A stretch of DNA of 64,000 bases. Origin: Cryptomeria japonica. Lineage: Eukaryota > Streptophyta > Pinopsida > Cupressales > Cupressaceae. Numbering within the stretch: the stretch's first letter is position 1; every line of letters begins with the position of its first letter. Location of the stretch: the NCBI RefSeq assembly GCF_030272615.1, contig NC_081410.1, positions 186,353,619-186,417,618 of the forward strand, given 5' to 3'. The notes beneath the pieces were generated by a model. It was not told where the DNA came from and searched no databases. It saw only the letters and a list, made by a program, of their open reading frames with translations. This document shows positions 21,545 through 32,688 of the stretch, in pieces. The translations under genes and the position numbers were made by a program.

Positions 21545-22973
21545 TGTTGGCATATGTGAAGAGTTTGATGACATGATGGGATTGTATGTTGTCATTGATG
21601 TCAATATGCTAAAGTATGAATTGGTATATTGAAGTAAGCAAACTGAAAAGTGAACTGGTATGATGGTATGAACCGGTATATGCAACGTTTGTATCGGGGT
21701 TTCATTTGATATGACTACCGGTTGGTAGTCTCAGCTTCAGAGTTTCCGGTTGATGCATTTCATTTCTGTGTGATTCGACCGATGACATCCTGTGATGGGT
21801 TAGTAGTGAAATGAAGACTAGATCATGTTGCCATGTCAGCCTTGTGTGCGTGAAGGATTTCCTTAAGGATCTTGCATGAAAAAGATTGATCCTATCTACC
21901 TCAAGAATGTGCGAAGTTTTAGTAAACGGTGGAGAACGTGTGATGGGTTATCAGCTTCCAGAAGCAGTGAAGAACGGACGATGCAGAACATCTTGAGATT
22001 TGTTCAAGATTGTTTTGCCCCATGTAATGTGTTTAAATGGTCAAGATTGGACCGATTGTATTGTTAATCTAAATGCTTAGGGTTTTAGGTTTTTTCCACC
22101 AACCTAATTGTTGTCTATAAGGTCAATGATGATTTTCATTTGAAGTTGTTGGAAAATGAATGTATGTGAAGTGATTCTTGCCAGACCGGAGAAGTGAGTA
22201 GAGATATATAGAGTGTGATTGCAGATGTAAATGAACTGAAGTGGATCTTCCTTGGCATTAAGTGTTGTTATCAGATCAGTGTATTACCTACTGACTTCTA
22301 ACCATTTCAGCAGATGGAAAATCCCTTTACTGGGTAGCTTTAACAGGCTTTTTGTAAATCCTTTAATAGGGTGACTCAAAATCATTGAGTTCTTCAAATC
22401 CTCTTACAAGGTAACCTTTAACAGGGTTTTAACCTCTAACCGGGTATTTAGCCATCCCTTAACCGGGTGATCCCTAGCAGGATCGGTTCCTAGAAGAACC
22501 TGTTGTAAAGTCTTCAACCGGACTAGGTTCCTAATAGAGCGGACTTCAGAAGAGTTCAAGAACAACTTGTGGGTATTCATCCCCACCATGGTTTTTCCCA
22601 GTTGGGTTTCCATGTGAAAAATCAGTGTGTTATGTGTGATGTTTTTTCATGTGATGTTTTAGTGTTTTTTGTTAAGCGGTAATGCAAGTTGATCCAATGG
22701 CCATTGTATTTCTAATGTATTACTTGCTTAAGCATATGGGTGAAGTTGAGATGAGATATTAGGTTTTGAGAAGATCTAGATGTTACTGGTTTATGTCTTT
22801 TACAATCATACTGTGTTTTACTGGTAGTGCCTTGATTTAGATTGGTGATATTGCTTACCAGTTAGTGCAGTCTTTTCAGTTTAAGTTGTCGGTGAAATTT
22901 TTGTCTATATTGATTCAAACCCCCCCCCCCTCTCAATATCTATTGGGTATTTACTGTTCATCATTATTGATCA
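21545..22973 (+). repeat. S 3' LTR (1429 bp)
   Basis: Direct repeat of 9142-10593, starting TGTTGGCATATG and ending TGATCA, followed by the ACCCC duplication. The C-tract near its end has expanded into a long uninterrupted C run near 22920. Confidence 0.95.
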
Positions 22974-23144
22974 ACCCCGACACCGGTTCACTACATCTCT
23001 TCATACCAGTTCTTCAACTTGATTATCAAATAACAACTGCTTCCAATCTTCATACCGGTTGACCTATACTTATTGACATCAATGACAACATACATTATTA
23101 TCATATCATCATGTACCAACATATCGGTTCATCAAATGCCAACA
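22974..23144 (-). repeat. A 5' LTR, second part (LTR start), displaced by S
   Basis: The plus strand ends ATGCCAACA, the reverse complement of the LTR start TGTTGGCA, and the region aligns in reverse with the first part of the S LTR (GTCATTGATGTCAATA words). The first five bases are the ACCCC duplication. Joining it to 7857-9141 gives 1451 bp, the family LTR length. Confidence 0.9.
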
Positions 23145-24054
23145 AAACTAAGTCAAGCAAACATGCTCATGAAGAATTAAATGCAAGATCTGACTATGAG
23201 GTTATCAAAAGATATTGAGGACATAAAGAAGGAAGATAATCTTATTATATCTCTGAAGAACAAATTTGATGAATGTGGCAGATTTACTCATGAGAATAAT
23301 ATGTTGAGAACTGATTTGGCACACTCCCAGAACAATGAACAAGAACTTGAAAGACGGATAACTACTCTGAGAGATTAGCTAACTACTGCAAGTGAGTACA
23401 AAGAAAAATTCAGGATTAGTGTTGCTCAGTTGGATGACTTATTGAAAAGACAAAGGCAGATTGATGATTCTAAAGGACTTGGATTTGTACAAGGTGAAAG
23501 CTTTGGTACTGTAAATGAAGATCAGACAACCGGTATCAGAACGGAGGAAACCGGTAAGGCAATCTAATGCTTATAAATTCAATGGTAGATGTTTTATTTG
23601 CAATAAATTTGGGCATATGACTAAATAATGTATAAATAAAGCAAATCAAAACTACAATTCTGTTCCTGGTCAATGCACAAATTGCAAGAAAAATGGTCAT
23701 AGATCAGAAGATTGTAGAATGAATGTTAAATATCATGCATGTGGAAAGTGTGGACATTTTACTAATCAGTGTAGGTCAAGGAATGACACCGGATTTGTCA
23801 GAGCAATTCAGAAGAACAATGTTACATGTTATGCATGCAACAAAATAGGTCATATTGTGAAATACTACAAAAACAAGACTCAACCGGTTAACAATGATAA
23901 AGATAGTGAGAAAGGAAAGCAGAAGGTAGATGAAATACAACAAGATTGCACTGAGAGATGGGTTAGAAAATCTAAAGAACCAAGTGGAGATGGATCTACA
24001 CTGGTAACTCCACCGGTAGAACAGGGTATTCCTCCATCGGTAACTGAGGCATAA
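23145..24054 (+). pseudogene. E: gag C-terminal part, coiled coil and four zinc knuckles
   Basis: Close relative of F gag (27535-28647), broken by a stop before MQDLTMRLSKDIED, a TAG near 23376 and frameshifts near 23560-23720. The heptad-rich helix (ENNMLRTDLAHSQNNEQELERR) is followed by four knuckle-like units. The second (CTNCKKNGHRSEDC) is complete. The first has a stop inside (HMTK, then stop), the third lacks its first Cys, and the last ends KYY in place of a Cys. Such knuckles bind packaging RNA. The tail SERWVRKSKE-like region and a PPVEQ motif are shared with F. Confidence 0.85.
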
Positions 24055-24475
24055 GCCTTAGGGGTTGGCAAAGTCATTGCAAAATCCTGCATATTACCCT
24101 GGAGGAGATCTAAAGAGATCTGGGAGAAATCTAGAGAGTTGTGTTCATCATTGATGAAGGTTCACTCGGCACAAGACTATGAAACCAGTATCCGTAGGGT
24201 TGTTGGTGAAGCATTTATTACAGAGAAAGATTAGGGTTTTATTCACTGATAAAAGGGGTACGTGAATTCATTTTTACTCACCAAGAATTAAAGCATTCAA
24301 AGAAAAGAAAAGGCAAATTTCAGGTGAATTAAGAGCGTGCAAAGGCATTCTGAAAGGATTTCAAGCAGTTATAAATCTTCCACCGGCATTCACTTTCAAA
24401 TATTCTTTGAACTTTGAAATGCCATTTGGATCTTCAGCTCCTACTTTCATTTAAAATCCCACCATTTTCGAATTC

Positions 24476-24805
24476 ATGGATAGGTTAAGGCTCATATTCA
24501 AGGAGGTTCCTAAAATTGCTAAGAAGGAAGACTCTGCGGGAGCATTTTCTAGGGTTCCTAATGGTGTGATGTATGTTGAAGACGTCAGGGGATACATTCA
24601 CTGCACCCTGGAGGATCTAGGCATAGAGGACATCAAAAGAATGTATCAATCCATGATATTGGGAGACTCTGGAACCATCAAACCAGAATACAAAGCAATT
24701 GAGGATCTAGGGTTAACTAGTATTCTGTACATACCGGAATTCAAGGATGAAGTTATCAGATACGTTTTGAATTCTTTCAATTATTTCACCGGTCTTTGGA
24801 ATTGA
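24476..24805 (+). pseudogene. E: N-terminal fragment of F-type ORF2
   Basis: About 109 codons matching residues 20-120 of F ORF2 (KEVPKIAKKEDSAGAFSRVP against QLVPKIAKKDDSIGAFSQIP, and DSGTIKPEYKAIEDLG against SENVKPEHKIVETLG). The frame ends soon after the FTGLW region and the rest of the protein is absent. The function of ORF2 is unknown. The E copy shows that this is a family trait and not unique to F. Confidence 0.8.
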
Positions 24806-24963
24806 TTCCAAAGGAGGAGTATGTATATATGTGAAAAATATCATAAAATATATCACATGAGAAGGATATCAGGATATCAGAAGGAGTGTATTGCTCGCGG
24901 GGAGCATATTTCAGTCAAACTGGCAAGGAATCCATTTTTCACATGAGTCTTGCCATCAATGCC

Positions 24964-24975
24964 AAAGGGGGAGAT
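24964..24975 (+). other. E polypurine tract
   Basis: AAAGGGGGAGAT directly before the 3' LTR start TGTTGGCAATTG, identical in form to the F tract at 32678-32688. Confidence 0.85.
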
Positions 24976-25876
24976 TGTTGGCAATTGAAACTCGTTGGAT
25001 TCATTTTGTTTTCATTGATGGCAACAAGATTAGATGGAAATCATTTACCAGCATTAGGAGGCATATACTGGCAAACACCGACTTTGGAGCATTCAGGGTT
25101 ACACCAACACCGGCACCAATGTCAGTACTTGAAGGAAGCCAACATCAAGAAAGATTTATTTAGTAAATCATTTTGTAATTATTTTTGAGGCCAACATTGG
25201 ATATCTTTTGTAATGCATTGTAAGTTGGCATAAGGCATATTATTTGTAATTGGTATATAGGTCAGTCTTCTAGGTCATTTTGGATATATGAAAAATATGA
25301 TATGACATAGGATGCGAGTATAATGTGAAGTATACGTATGTAGATCATTTTTATGCGAGTATTATATCATGCAATGATTTGTAGATAGCTTGGAAAGACT
25401 TTTGGGAGGACAAGAGATACCGGTAGTAGTGTTCAAGGTTTATGAACCGGTATAGAGCAGAGCTAGAACCAAAACTCTATCTGGCATAGCAGATGCATTT
25501 TTTAGTTCAATTTTATTGTTTTACTTCAGCAGAAACTTGTAGTCAGTGAGACTCTTTAGTGATGAGCAGTATGCTCTAGGCAGTGTGTCTTCCTGCATGT
25601 GCAGGCCCCCATTATATGTAATATCCTTTCATATGGCCAGTGAACTGATATTGTGGGTCACAAATGCCACCATGGTTTTTCTTCTTTGAGTTTTTCTACG
25701 TACAAATTATGTGTGTTATGGTGTTCATTTATGTGGATGGTTTATTTACTTCAAGTTATATGTTTATTTGTTTAGCGGTTTATATGTGTATGGTATAAAA
25801 GGATAAAATCTAGTTTAACCAGTAGAACACTGATTCACCACCCCCCCCCCCCTCTCAGTGTTACTGGATCCCAACA
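24976..25876 (+). repeat. E 3' LTR (901 bp)
   Basis: Starts TGTTGGCA and ends CCCAACA after a C-tract and TCTCAGTGTTACTGG, parallel to the LTR ends of S and F. It contains the GTGGGTCACAAATGCCACC stretch also present in the F LTR. The partner 5' LTR is outside the window. Confidence 0.8.
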
Positions 25877-26317
25877 AATAAAAGATTGACTTGATGAAGG
25901 TCGAATGACAAAATACCAATGAAAAACCGGTCATAAATTGATAAGGGATTGACAATTGACAAGGGATCCAAAAGGATTGAAAATGATGATAATTGATCAG
26001 AGATTATTGAAAATTATAAAGATCAAGGACAAAACACTAATTTGACATCAATTAGGATTGATGATGTCCAATTGGCATGATAAGATGATTACAACCAAAG
26101 ATTACAAGTCAAAAATGATGTTGACAAGACCTAATTGCAAATGCCAAAAATGCAATCGAAGGGGAAAGAAAATGCAGAAGAATGACAAGATGTTGACAAA
26201 TGATAAAGATCAAGTGCACGACATAGAAGAAATTTTAATACGATGCAAAAACCCTATAATAAGGTCACACAAACATGTTAAAGTATGACACTGCAAACGT
26301 TGACCATTTTTAGATGC
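25877..26317. other. Unassigned segment between E and C
   Basis: About 440 bp with many GACAA, AAGATC and TTGACA words. I see no gene, LTR terminus or structural RNA. It could be original host sequence, or the residue of a deletion that removed the 3' half of C. Confidence 0.4.
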
Positions 26318-26700
26318 CTACAGTTCTATTCTTCCTCTCCACAACACCATTTTGTTGAGAAGTTCTAGGTGCAGATAATTGTCTCTTCACTCCATGTTCT
26401 TCATAAAATGTGTTGAACTCACTGGAAGTGAATTCACCACCTCTATCACATCTCAGACACTTTAGCTTCAATCATGTCTCGGTCTCAACCATGACTTTGA
26501 AAATATTGAACTTCTCTAAGGCTTTAGACTTCTCCATTAAGAAAGTAACCCACATCATCCTTGAATAGTCATCAATCAGCAACATGAAATACATGTCTCC
26601 CTGTAACCTTCTCACTCTAAAAGGACCACACAAATAAGTATGCACAAGATCCAATAATTCATTAGAACAATACTATTTTCTTTTAAAAGTAACTCTTGTC
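26318..26700 (-). pseudogene. C: integrase core fragment of a truncated copia element
   Basis: The minus strand encodes LDLVHTYLCGPFRVRRLQGD, in which the first catalytic Asp is Tyr, then [13 protein letters not shown], a stop after VETET, KCLRCDRGGEFTS with the second Asp, and QQNGVVERKNRTV with the Glu. It ends abruptly at about 26318, so the integrase C-terminus, RT and RNase H are missing. On the other side it is cut by F at 26701, and the upstream gag-protease part resumes at 33480. Confidence 0.9.
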
Positions 26701-27463
26701 TGTTGGCAAATGCACACTTCAATGAGAAATTGTAGGTGATTGAAGGTTTTGTCATTGATGGCAACCTTGAAATCATATGATACTGGCAAAACAAATATAC
26801 CGGCACACAGAACACTGGCAGTGAAAGGATGGATACCGGCACTCTGGCTGACAAGAATTTTGTAGATAATATATTTTGTAATTAATTGTAAAATCATTGT
26901 AAGCCGACATGGCGAGTTGTAATATGACTCATATATGTATGAGATCATTATAGAACATTTAGGAACAAGGTGATAGGCGAAATTATGCAGACCTAATATA
27001 CGAATTATAGGTTAAGGGTTTATGTATGAAGTGGAGCTAAAACCGGTACTGGATCTAGCATAGCAAATGCTAATTTGAAGCAGTACAAGACATTGGATTT
27101 GTATAATCCAATTTTGTAAGTCAGTGTGACTTCCTTTGTAATTGAGCAGTGAGCTCTAGGCACTTGGCCTTCCTGCATGTACAGGCCCCTCTTGTAAAAC
27201 AGTAATATTCCCTTATTGGCCAGTAAGTAAATATTGTGGGTCACAAATCCCACCGAGGTTTTTCCCACACCGGGTTTCCTCATTAAACTACTATGTTATG
27301 GTGTGCTTTTCATGTGGTTGTTGTTATTCTTGTTTACTGCATTATTTTGGGTTTACTGGTACACAGTATTGATATGCTTTACATGTTTTATTTCAAGTAA
27401 ATTCAAAAACTAGTTAGATACTTATTCACCCCCCCTCTCTTAGTATCTTTGGGAATCCTAACA
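26701..27463 (+). repeat. F 5' LTR (763 bp)
   Basis: Starts TGTTGGCAAATGC and ends ATCCTAACA directly before the PBS. It is a direct repeat of 32689-33479 but lacks about 27 bp present there near 32790-32820. It contains a C-tract followed by TCTCTTAGTATC near the end and the GTGGGTCACAAATCCCACCG stretch. Confidence 0.93.
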
Positions 27464-27465
27464 AT

Positions 27466-27477
27466 TGGTATCAAAGC
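27466..27477 (+). other. F primer-binding site
   Basis: TGGTATCAAAGC starts two bases after the LTR. It is the copia-type initiator tRNA-Met site with one difference from that of S (TGGTATCAGAGC). Confidence 0.9.
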
Positions 27478-27534
27478 TTGGTCCTCTATTTTCATAAGCC
27501 TAACAACTTGAGGAAGATCTTGTCACCGGTAGAG

Positions 27535-28647
27535 ATGGAAAACTTGAGAGAATAATTGAAAATAGCTCTTTCAGACTATGATGCAGAAAAGCTAAAGAAT
27601 ATCAAAAATGAAGATGATCTAAAGGCTGCTCAGGATATTATTCAAGCTTTTCAAGAAAATATTACCATTGCAAGAAATAAGAGAAGAGAACTTTGTGAAA
27701 AGATGCAGAATGAGAATGATGAAAAAGAAACTCTTAATGATCTAGTAAACAAGCTAAGACAAGAGATCAGTACAACACAGAATGACATGCAGGATATGAC
27801 TATGAGATTTTGTAAAGAAATTGAAGATAGGAAGAAGAATGAAGAAGATTTGGCCAGAAGACTAAATGATGTTGGAAATGAGAACACAAGACTTAGTCAT
27901 GAAAATGATATGTTGAAGGCAGATCTAATGCACACACAAAATGACAGAATTGAACTCATAAGATAGAAAGGAATCTTGGAAAGTGAACTAACTCCTGCAA
28001 ATCATCACAAAGAAAAATTCAAGAAAATTTCAAAAGAACTTGGTGACATGTTGAAGAATCAGAAACCTAATGGTGATACAAATGGGCTTGGCTTTGAAGT
28101 TGGTGAAAGCTCTGGTACTGCAAACAATCATGATCATAGCAAACCGATAAGACAACCTACTGCTTACAAGTTTAATGGAAAATGCTTTAACTGTAACAAG
28201 TATGGTCATAGAGAAAATCAGTGTAGATCTAGAAATTATCAGAACACTAATACACCCACAGGTCAATGTTCTAAATGCAACAAAGTTGGTCATAATTTAG
28301 AAAATTGCACAATGAATGTGAGATGTTATGTTTGTGGAAGATTTGGGCACTTATCTAATCAATGCAAATCACATACCGGCATAGGATATGGGAAAGCTAT
28401 TCAAAAGAACAATGTGACTTGTTATGCCTGTAACAAGATCAGACATATTGCTAAATTTTGCAGAAGTAAGGCATCACCGGCAAATAACAAAGGTCCTAGT
28501 TTGAAAGGTAAAGAAAAAGTTGAAGAGGTAAAGCAAGAATTTTCAAAACAATGGATCAGAAAGTCAGATCAGAATGTTGATATGATTACACCTCCACCAG
28601 TAGAACAGAGTAACACTCCACAGGTAGGAGACTCCTCATCTAACTGA
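27535..28647 (+). pseudogene. F: gag with long coiled coil and four CCHC knuckles
   Basis: The ATG at 27535 lies about 60 nt after the PBS. One frame of 370 codons is interrupted by TAA at 27553-27555 and TAG at 27964-27966. Residues 10-150 are highly charged and heptad-rich, predicting coiled coil. Four knuckles follow from about residue 218: CFNCNKYGHRENQC, CSKCNKVGHNLENC, CYVCGRFGHLSNQC and CYACNKIRHIAKFC. All twelve Cys and four His are present, although the fourth has Arg for the usual Gly. The C-terminus is Lys/Glu- and Pro-rich. The likely role is particle assembly and RNA packaging. It lacks the UBN2-type core seen in S, so it is a distinct gag type. Confidence 0.88.
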
Positions 28648-28952
28648 AGAAAATTCTTTTGAGGGTTTAGCAACAAAATGAAAAACATGCTATTATTCCC
28701 TCGGTTGATGGTGAGAAGTTGAAATTACTTCTATATCGGTAGATGACTTAAGTTGTGACTTAACCAGCAAGCATTAAATGTGGTAGTTGGCAAAAATAAC
28801 ATTATAAAGCAAGTGTTTTGGCTCTTTTTTCATTCACCGAGCATTCAAACCTTCGAGAGCGTGAAAATTCCCGAGCGAAGGTACTCCAAGAAAAGAAGTG
28901 AAGCAATCCATCAAAGCATTCATCCTTAAGGCAAATTGAGGTATTTATAGCT

Positions 28953-31900
28953 ATGGCATCTTCATCCACTCCTGAATTTATTACAAACCCTACTGTTGTT
29001 GAAGTTGTTAAGCGACCTAGACCCGTTTTTCAGCTAGTTCCCAAAATTGCTAAGAAAGATGACAGCATAGGTGCATTCTCCCAAATCCCTAAAGGAGCAG
29101 TATATGCTGAAGACCCTAGAATGTATATACATTGTCATATTGATGAACTAGGTGATGATGAAATTAGGATTATGTATGAGACTGTAATCTGTGATGAATC
29201 TGAAAATGTCAAACCTGAACACAAGATAGTAGAAACCCTAGGTTTCACTGAAATACTTAGTATCCCGGATTTCCCCAAGGATATCATAAGGATTGTGTTA
29301 AGTAGAGTACATGGTGAATTTTTCTAGTTAGACTCTATTCACAAGATCACAAAAGAAGCGGTAAGGGTAGTAACAGGGTTACCCTCCACCAGCAACAGAC
29401 CTGACAAAACTAAGAAGGTCTCAAATGACTTAGTGACAAACCTAACCGAAGCAACATTTGATAAAAGATCACTAAGGGTAAACGATGTAATGGATACAAA
29501 TATCAGATTTATTAGTATGATCTTAGGTTACAAGGATACACATGCAAATAGGTTAAACTTAGTTTCTAACCTATGTATTAAGAGTGCCTATTATATGGTA
29601 AATGATAATGCAAGGATAGACATATGTGAATGGCTTAAAGATGAGCTAATAGACAATCTAGGAAAGATCAAAAGGGAAAAGAAAGGAACATTCAAATTTG
29701 GAAACCTAATTGTTTGTCTGATGCTATACATAACCAAACAAGTACTCGGTATTGGTGCTAAATATTTTGGATTTGATATACCAATAGGAAAACAACTATT
29801 AGAATTGTTGAACAATATGGGAGAGAACAGGGGGAAAACCATAAATGAGCACTTTCAAGCACTAAAGGCTCGAATGAAAACAAGAGTAAGGCTATCACAA
29901 GCTATTGTGGATAAGTACCAAAAGGAAATCTATTTTGTAATAAAGAAAGATGAAATTTGGATGGAGGCAATTATTCCTAGAACCATCTGGGTAACTGAAA
30001 TGGGGTATGAGACTGATGACAACATAATAGAAACATATGCAAAAGTCCTCCAGGAAGCTCCTAAGGAACCGGAAGAAAAAGTATTTGGTAATGTTGAAAC
30101 TATAGAAAGCCAAATTAAATCAAGGAAAAGAGTTAAGAAGGTTGAGGCAACTGTTAGAAAAGGAACCCGGAAGGCAAAATCTATTAAAGAAGATGTGCTA
30201 AAACAAACTGGTATAACTCAAAGTGAGTTGGAAGCACTTCAACCGGAAACTCACCTTTCACCGGTTAGAACTTCTTCAGAAAGTGACATACCTGTTGTAT
30301 TTAGGAGAGTTGAAAGGAAAAGAAAACCTTCACTGACACCTTCTCCTACACAAAAGAGGAAAAGACAAAAGCAACAAGCAGTGAGGCCACCAGCAAAGAA
30401 ATTAACTCCAAAGAAAAAGAAGATGACTCCTAAGAAGAAGACACAACAAACAATTGCTCCCATTGATAAACTTCTCAGTGAAATTACAGAGGATGGAAAG
30501 TTGAAGAACATCAACAAATTATATGGCACACTATCCGTTGATGACAAAGAGAAAGTAGAGAACAATGTAATCTTACACTTAGATATTTTCAAGAAATTTT
30601 GATGCAAGTTGTCGATGATATACCAGCAGATCTATATAATAGACTAGAAGATAGAAGAGTAGCTATTATTGAGCTAGATAAGAAAATAAAGATTGAAAAA
30701 CTACTTGCAGTGCACCCTGTTAACTCACCTGATGAGATAGATCAATTAATCTCTGAGGCTAACCGGTCAGTATTCTCAACTACTCACCAGCATATAGCAC
30801 TAATGGCAGGAAGAGTGAATCAGGTAATAGAGGAAACAGCAGATGCATGGGACATATTACTGGTAGAAAAAGAGAAATAGGAAGAGTATCAAAAACCTAA
30901 AACCTTCAAGGTATATCAAAAGGATAGGGACAAAGGAAAAGGTAAGGTAGGTGGACCTCCTAGTATAAAGATAACAGACAACTTACCCCCACCGCCTCTA
31001 GATACTCCATCGGTAGACACTACTAACAATAAACTGGCAATTGAGAGTATGGACACACCACATGAGGATACAAATCCTGATTCTAAGGTGTTATATACAA
31101 TGAACATTGACACTCAGAAAGTCAATATTGTGGTGGATAAGGAATCAACTGAGAAATCAGATGTGGCAACAGAGCCACCGGAAGGAAATATTGCAGTAGA
31201 AAACATTGAAATTGGGGAACTAAAACAAACTGAAGGATCAAGTGAATCCTCGGACATTGGAAAGGAAAAAACCACAGATGTGCATACTGATGCATCCACT
31301 AAGCCACCAGAACCTACTGAAACTGAAAAACCAACTGAGTCACCAGCAACAGGCAGCACAGGGGAAAAACTGGCAGTGGACAACACAGAGAAATGGGTAG
31401 AGCAACAGGCTCCTTCATAGGTACAGACAAAGATAGTGCCACCGGCCCAAAATGAAAAGCCTAAAATTTTGTTTGTAGAAATGCAAACTCAAACAGATCC
31501 TCCAGAGAAAGAGGAAAGAAAGGCTACAGCTACAATCGGCGGATTACAAATTGTAAAATTTGTTGGACAAACATCTGGTACAGCCATAATAGAATTCAGA
31601 CCTACTAATGTAGCTGAGGTTTTATTAGATTCAATAAAGAAAATAACAGAGTGCAATGCACAAGCCTGTAAGGCTATAGATGACACTTTACCAATTTTGA
31701 AGATGATAGCACCAAAGTGCAATGTTGAGAATAAAGATTCTTTGAGCCAATTAGACACATTGTCTAAGTATATAACCAGCAACCTTATAACACTGGACAA
31801 AATAAATGAGGATACATTTAAGGAAAGAATGATAAAAGAGAAAGAAAAATTATTTATGGAAATTGTGAATAAGATGAATAAGAACAAAGAGGAAATGGAT

Positions 31901-32410
31901 ACTCTTTTACTGGAACTCAGTGAAATCATTCTTGACTTCAAGAAATTGTACAGGGACACTTGCAAAATGGATGTATTAACAGAGGATCTTGACAAAGAAA
32001 TTAGAAAAGCACAAGATAAGATTAATAATATTGCTGATAATCTGATTGGAACATCAGACTCATTTTTGGAATTAGAGAAGAAAATTGTAGAGCAGGAAGA
32101 GAAAATCAAGAAACTGGTAAATGAAAAACAAAGAATAAAGGACAAAGCAAAGGACTTAAAATGCAGACTTGGTCCAAGACTAGAGTACCTTATTTCTTTG
32201 AGAAAAGAAATATCTGAGGCTCTGGTTCCCAGACTAAAGACACCGGAAGAGCAAATGCACATACTCACCGATACAGTGCAGAGGACTCAAGAAGCCATAA
32301 AAGACTGCAAAACATTCAGCAATGGAATAAATATAGTTTTGACAGACATTTTTCAGATTGTAACCCACCAATTACAAGAATTCAGGAAGGACTCCACTGA
32401 CAACAAATGA
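28953..32410 (+). pseudogene. F: giant ORF2 of about 1150 codons, function unknown
   Basis: The frame 28953-30602 (549 codons with one TAG at 29325-29327) continues after a shift near 30600 into 30599-32410 (603 codons, with TAG near 30878 and 31418). The N-terminal 350 residues look globular (VPKIAKKDDSIGAF, DICEWLKDELIDNLGK, GKTINEHFQALKARMKTRV). A very basic stretch with repeated PKKKK and RKRK follows (about residues 450-500) and could be a nuclear localisation signal. Next is a Pro/Thr/Glu-rich acidic region, and the C-terminal 300 residues are strongly coiled-coil. No pol or envelope motif, signal peptide or membrane segment is seen. E carries the same N-terminus. A mobile-domain-like chromatin or localisation factor is one guess. 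Confidence 0.75.
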
Positions 32411-32429
32411 CAACCTTTGTCATTGATGT

Positions 32430-32688
32430 CAAAGGGGGAGTAGAGGAATGAGAAAAATGGTTCATCTGCTCAGGGGGAGCACACAGTTTTGAGCATACAA
32501 TTTTGGTAAGACATTTTTGGCACACTATTTTTGGATATGAGAAAAATGGTTCATCTGCTTAGGGGGAGCACACAATTTTGAGCATACAATTTTGGTAAGA
32601 CATTTTTGGCAGACTATTTTTGGATATCATTTTTGAACACTTTTTTATTTTTCTCATGAGTGTTGCCATCAATGCCAAAGGGGGAGAT
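32430..32688 (+). repeat. F 3' region: tandem duplication with four GGGGGAG tracts
   Basis: A unit of about 90 bp (starting near the ATGAGAAAAATGGTTCATCTG words at 32449 and 32538) occurs twice with a few differences, each copy carrying a CTYAGGGGGAGCACACA block. With the tracts at about 32432 and 32678, four GGGGGAG motifs precede the 3' LTR. The last (AAAGGGGGAGAT) is the conventional polypurine tract. Confidence 0.85.

Larger units (their letters stand above)
9142..22973 (+). mobile_element. Element S: complete copia retrotransposon inserted in the LTR of A, interrupted by N
   Basis: Plus-strand element with LTRs 9142-10593 (1452 bp) and 21545-22973 (1429 bp), PBS at 10596-10607, a gag-protease-integrase-RT-RNase H order and a polypurine tract before 21545. 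The 5-bp target duplication ACCCC lies at 9137-9141 and 22974-22978. Removing N leaves an internal region of about 4.4 kb. It belongs to the same family as A but lies in the opposite orientation. Both gag and pol carry several stops and frameshifts. The pol end (SSKEQLAYIFTKPLPK) and the AAAGAGGGAGA tract suggest a SIRE/Maximus-like clade; this is inference. Confidence 0.96.
1..23144 (-). mobile_element. Element A: Ty1/copia retrotransposon, 3' end off the left edge, interrupted by T and S
   Basis: Minus-strand copia element read in pieces: 5' LTR at 22974-23144 plus 7857-9141, PBS at 7843-7854, gag at 7009-7785, and zinc knuckle, protease, integrase and the start of RT at 1-2134. T interrupts the end of gag and S interrupts the LTR. 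Removing S and one copy of its target duplication gives an LTR of 1451 bp, against 1452 bp for the 5' LTR of S, so A and S belong to one family. The outer 5-bp duplication would be AAACT at 23145-23149, but the partner is outside the window. The gag style, LTR size and C-rich LTR end suggest a SIRE/Maximus-like lineage; that assignment is inference. Confidence 0.9.
23145..25876 (+). mobile_element. Element E: 3' part of an F-like element without pol
   Basis: Plus-strand remnant with the end of a coiled-coil/zinc-knuckle gag, the beginning of an F-type ORF2, a polypurine tract and a 3' LTR at 24976-25876. The element begins beyond the left window edge because A inserted into its gag at 23144/23145. 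Compared with F, most of ORF2 (about 3 kb) is missing. After the 3' LTR the next bases are AATAA, one half of a possible target duplication. Confidence 0.85.

Noticed and set aside
22921-22932. Long C run in the S 3' LTR and similar C tracts elsewhere
   Set aside because: Considered as a telomere-like or functional tract, but it sits at the same place in each related LTR end and is best read as a homopolymer expansion of the shared LTR motif.
26058-26288. 76-codon Lys/Met-rich plus-strand frame between E and C
   Set aside because: Contains CKCQKCNRRGKK, which looked zinc-finger-like, but spacing fits no known knuckle and the rest is low-complexity; likely chance.
31489-32268. 259-codon minus-strand frame opposite F ORF2
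   Set aside because: A shadow of the coiled-coil coding strand: its Ser/Phe/Leu-rich translation is what an antisense of Lys/Glu-rich codons gives. No motif.
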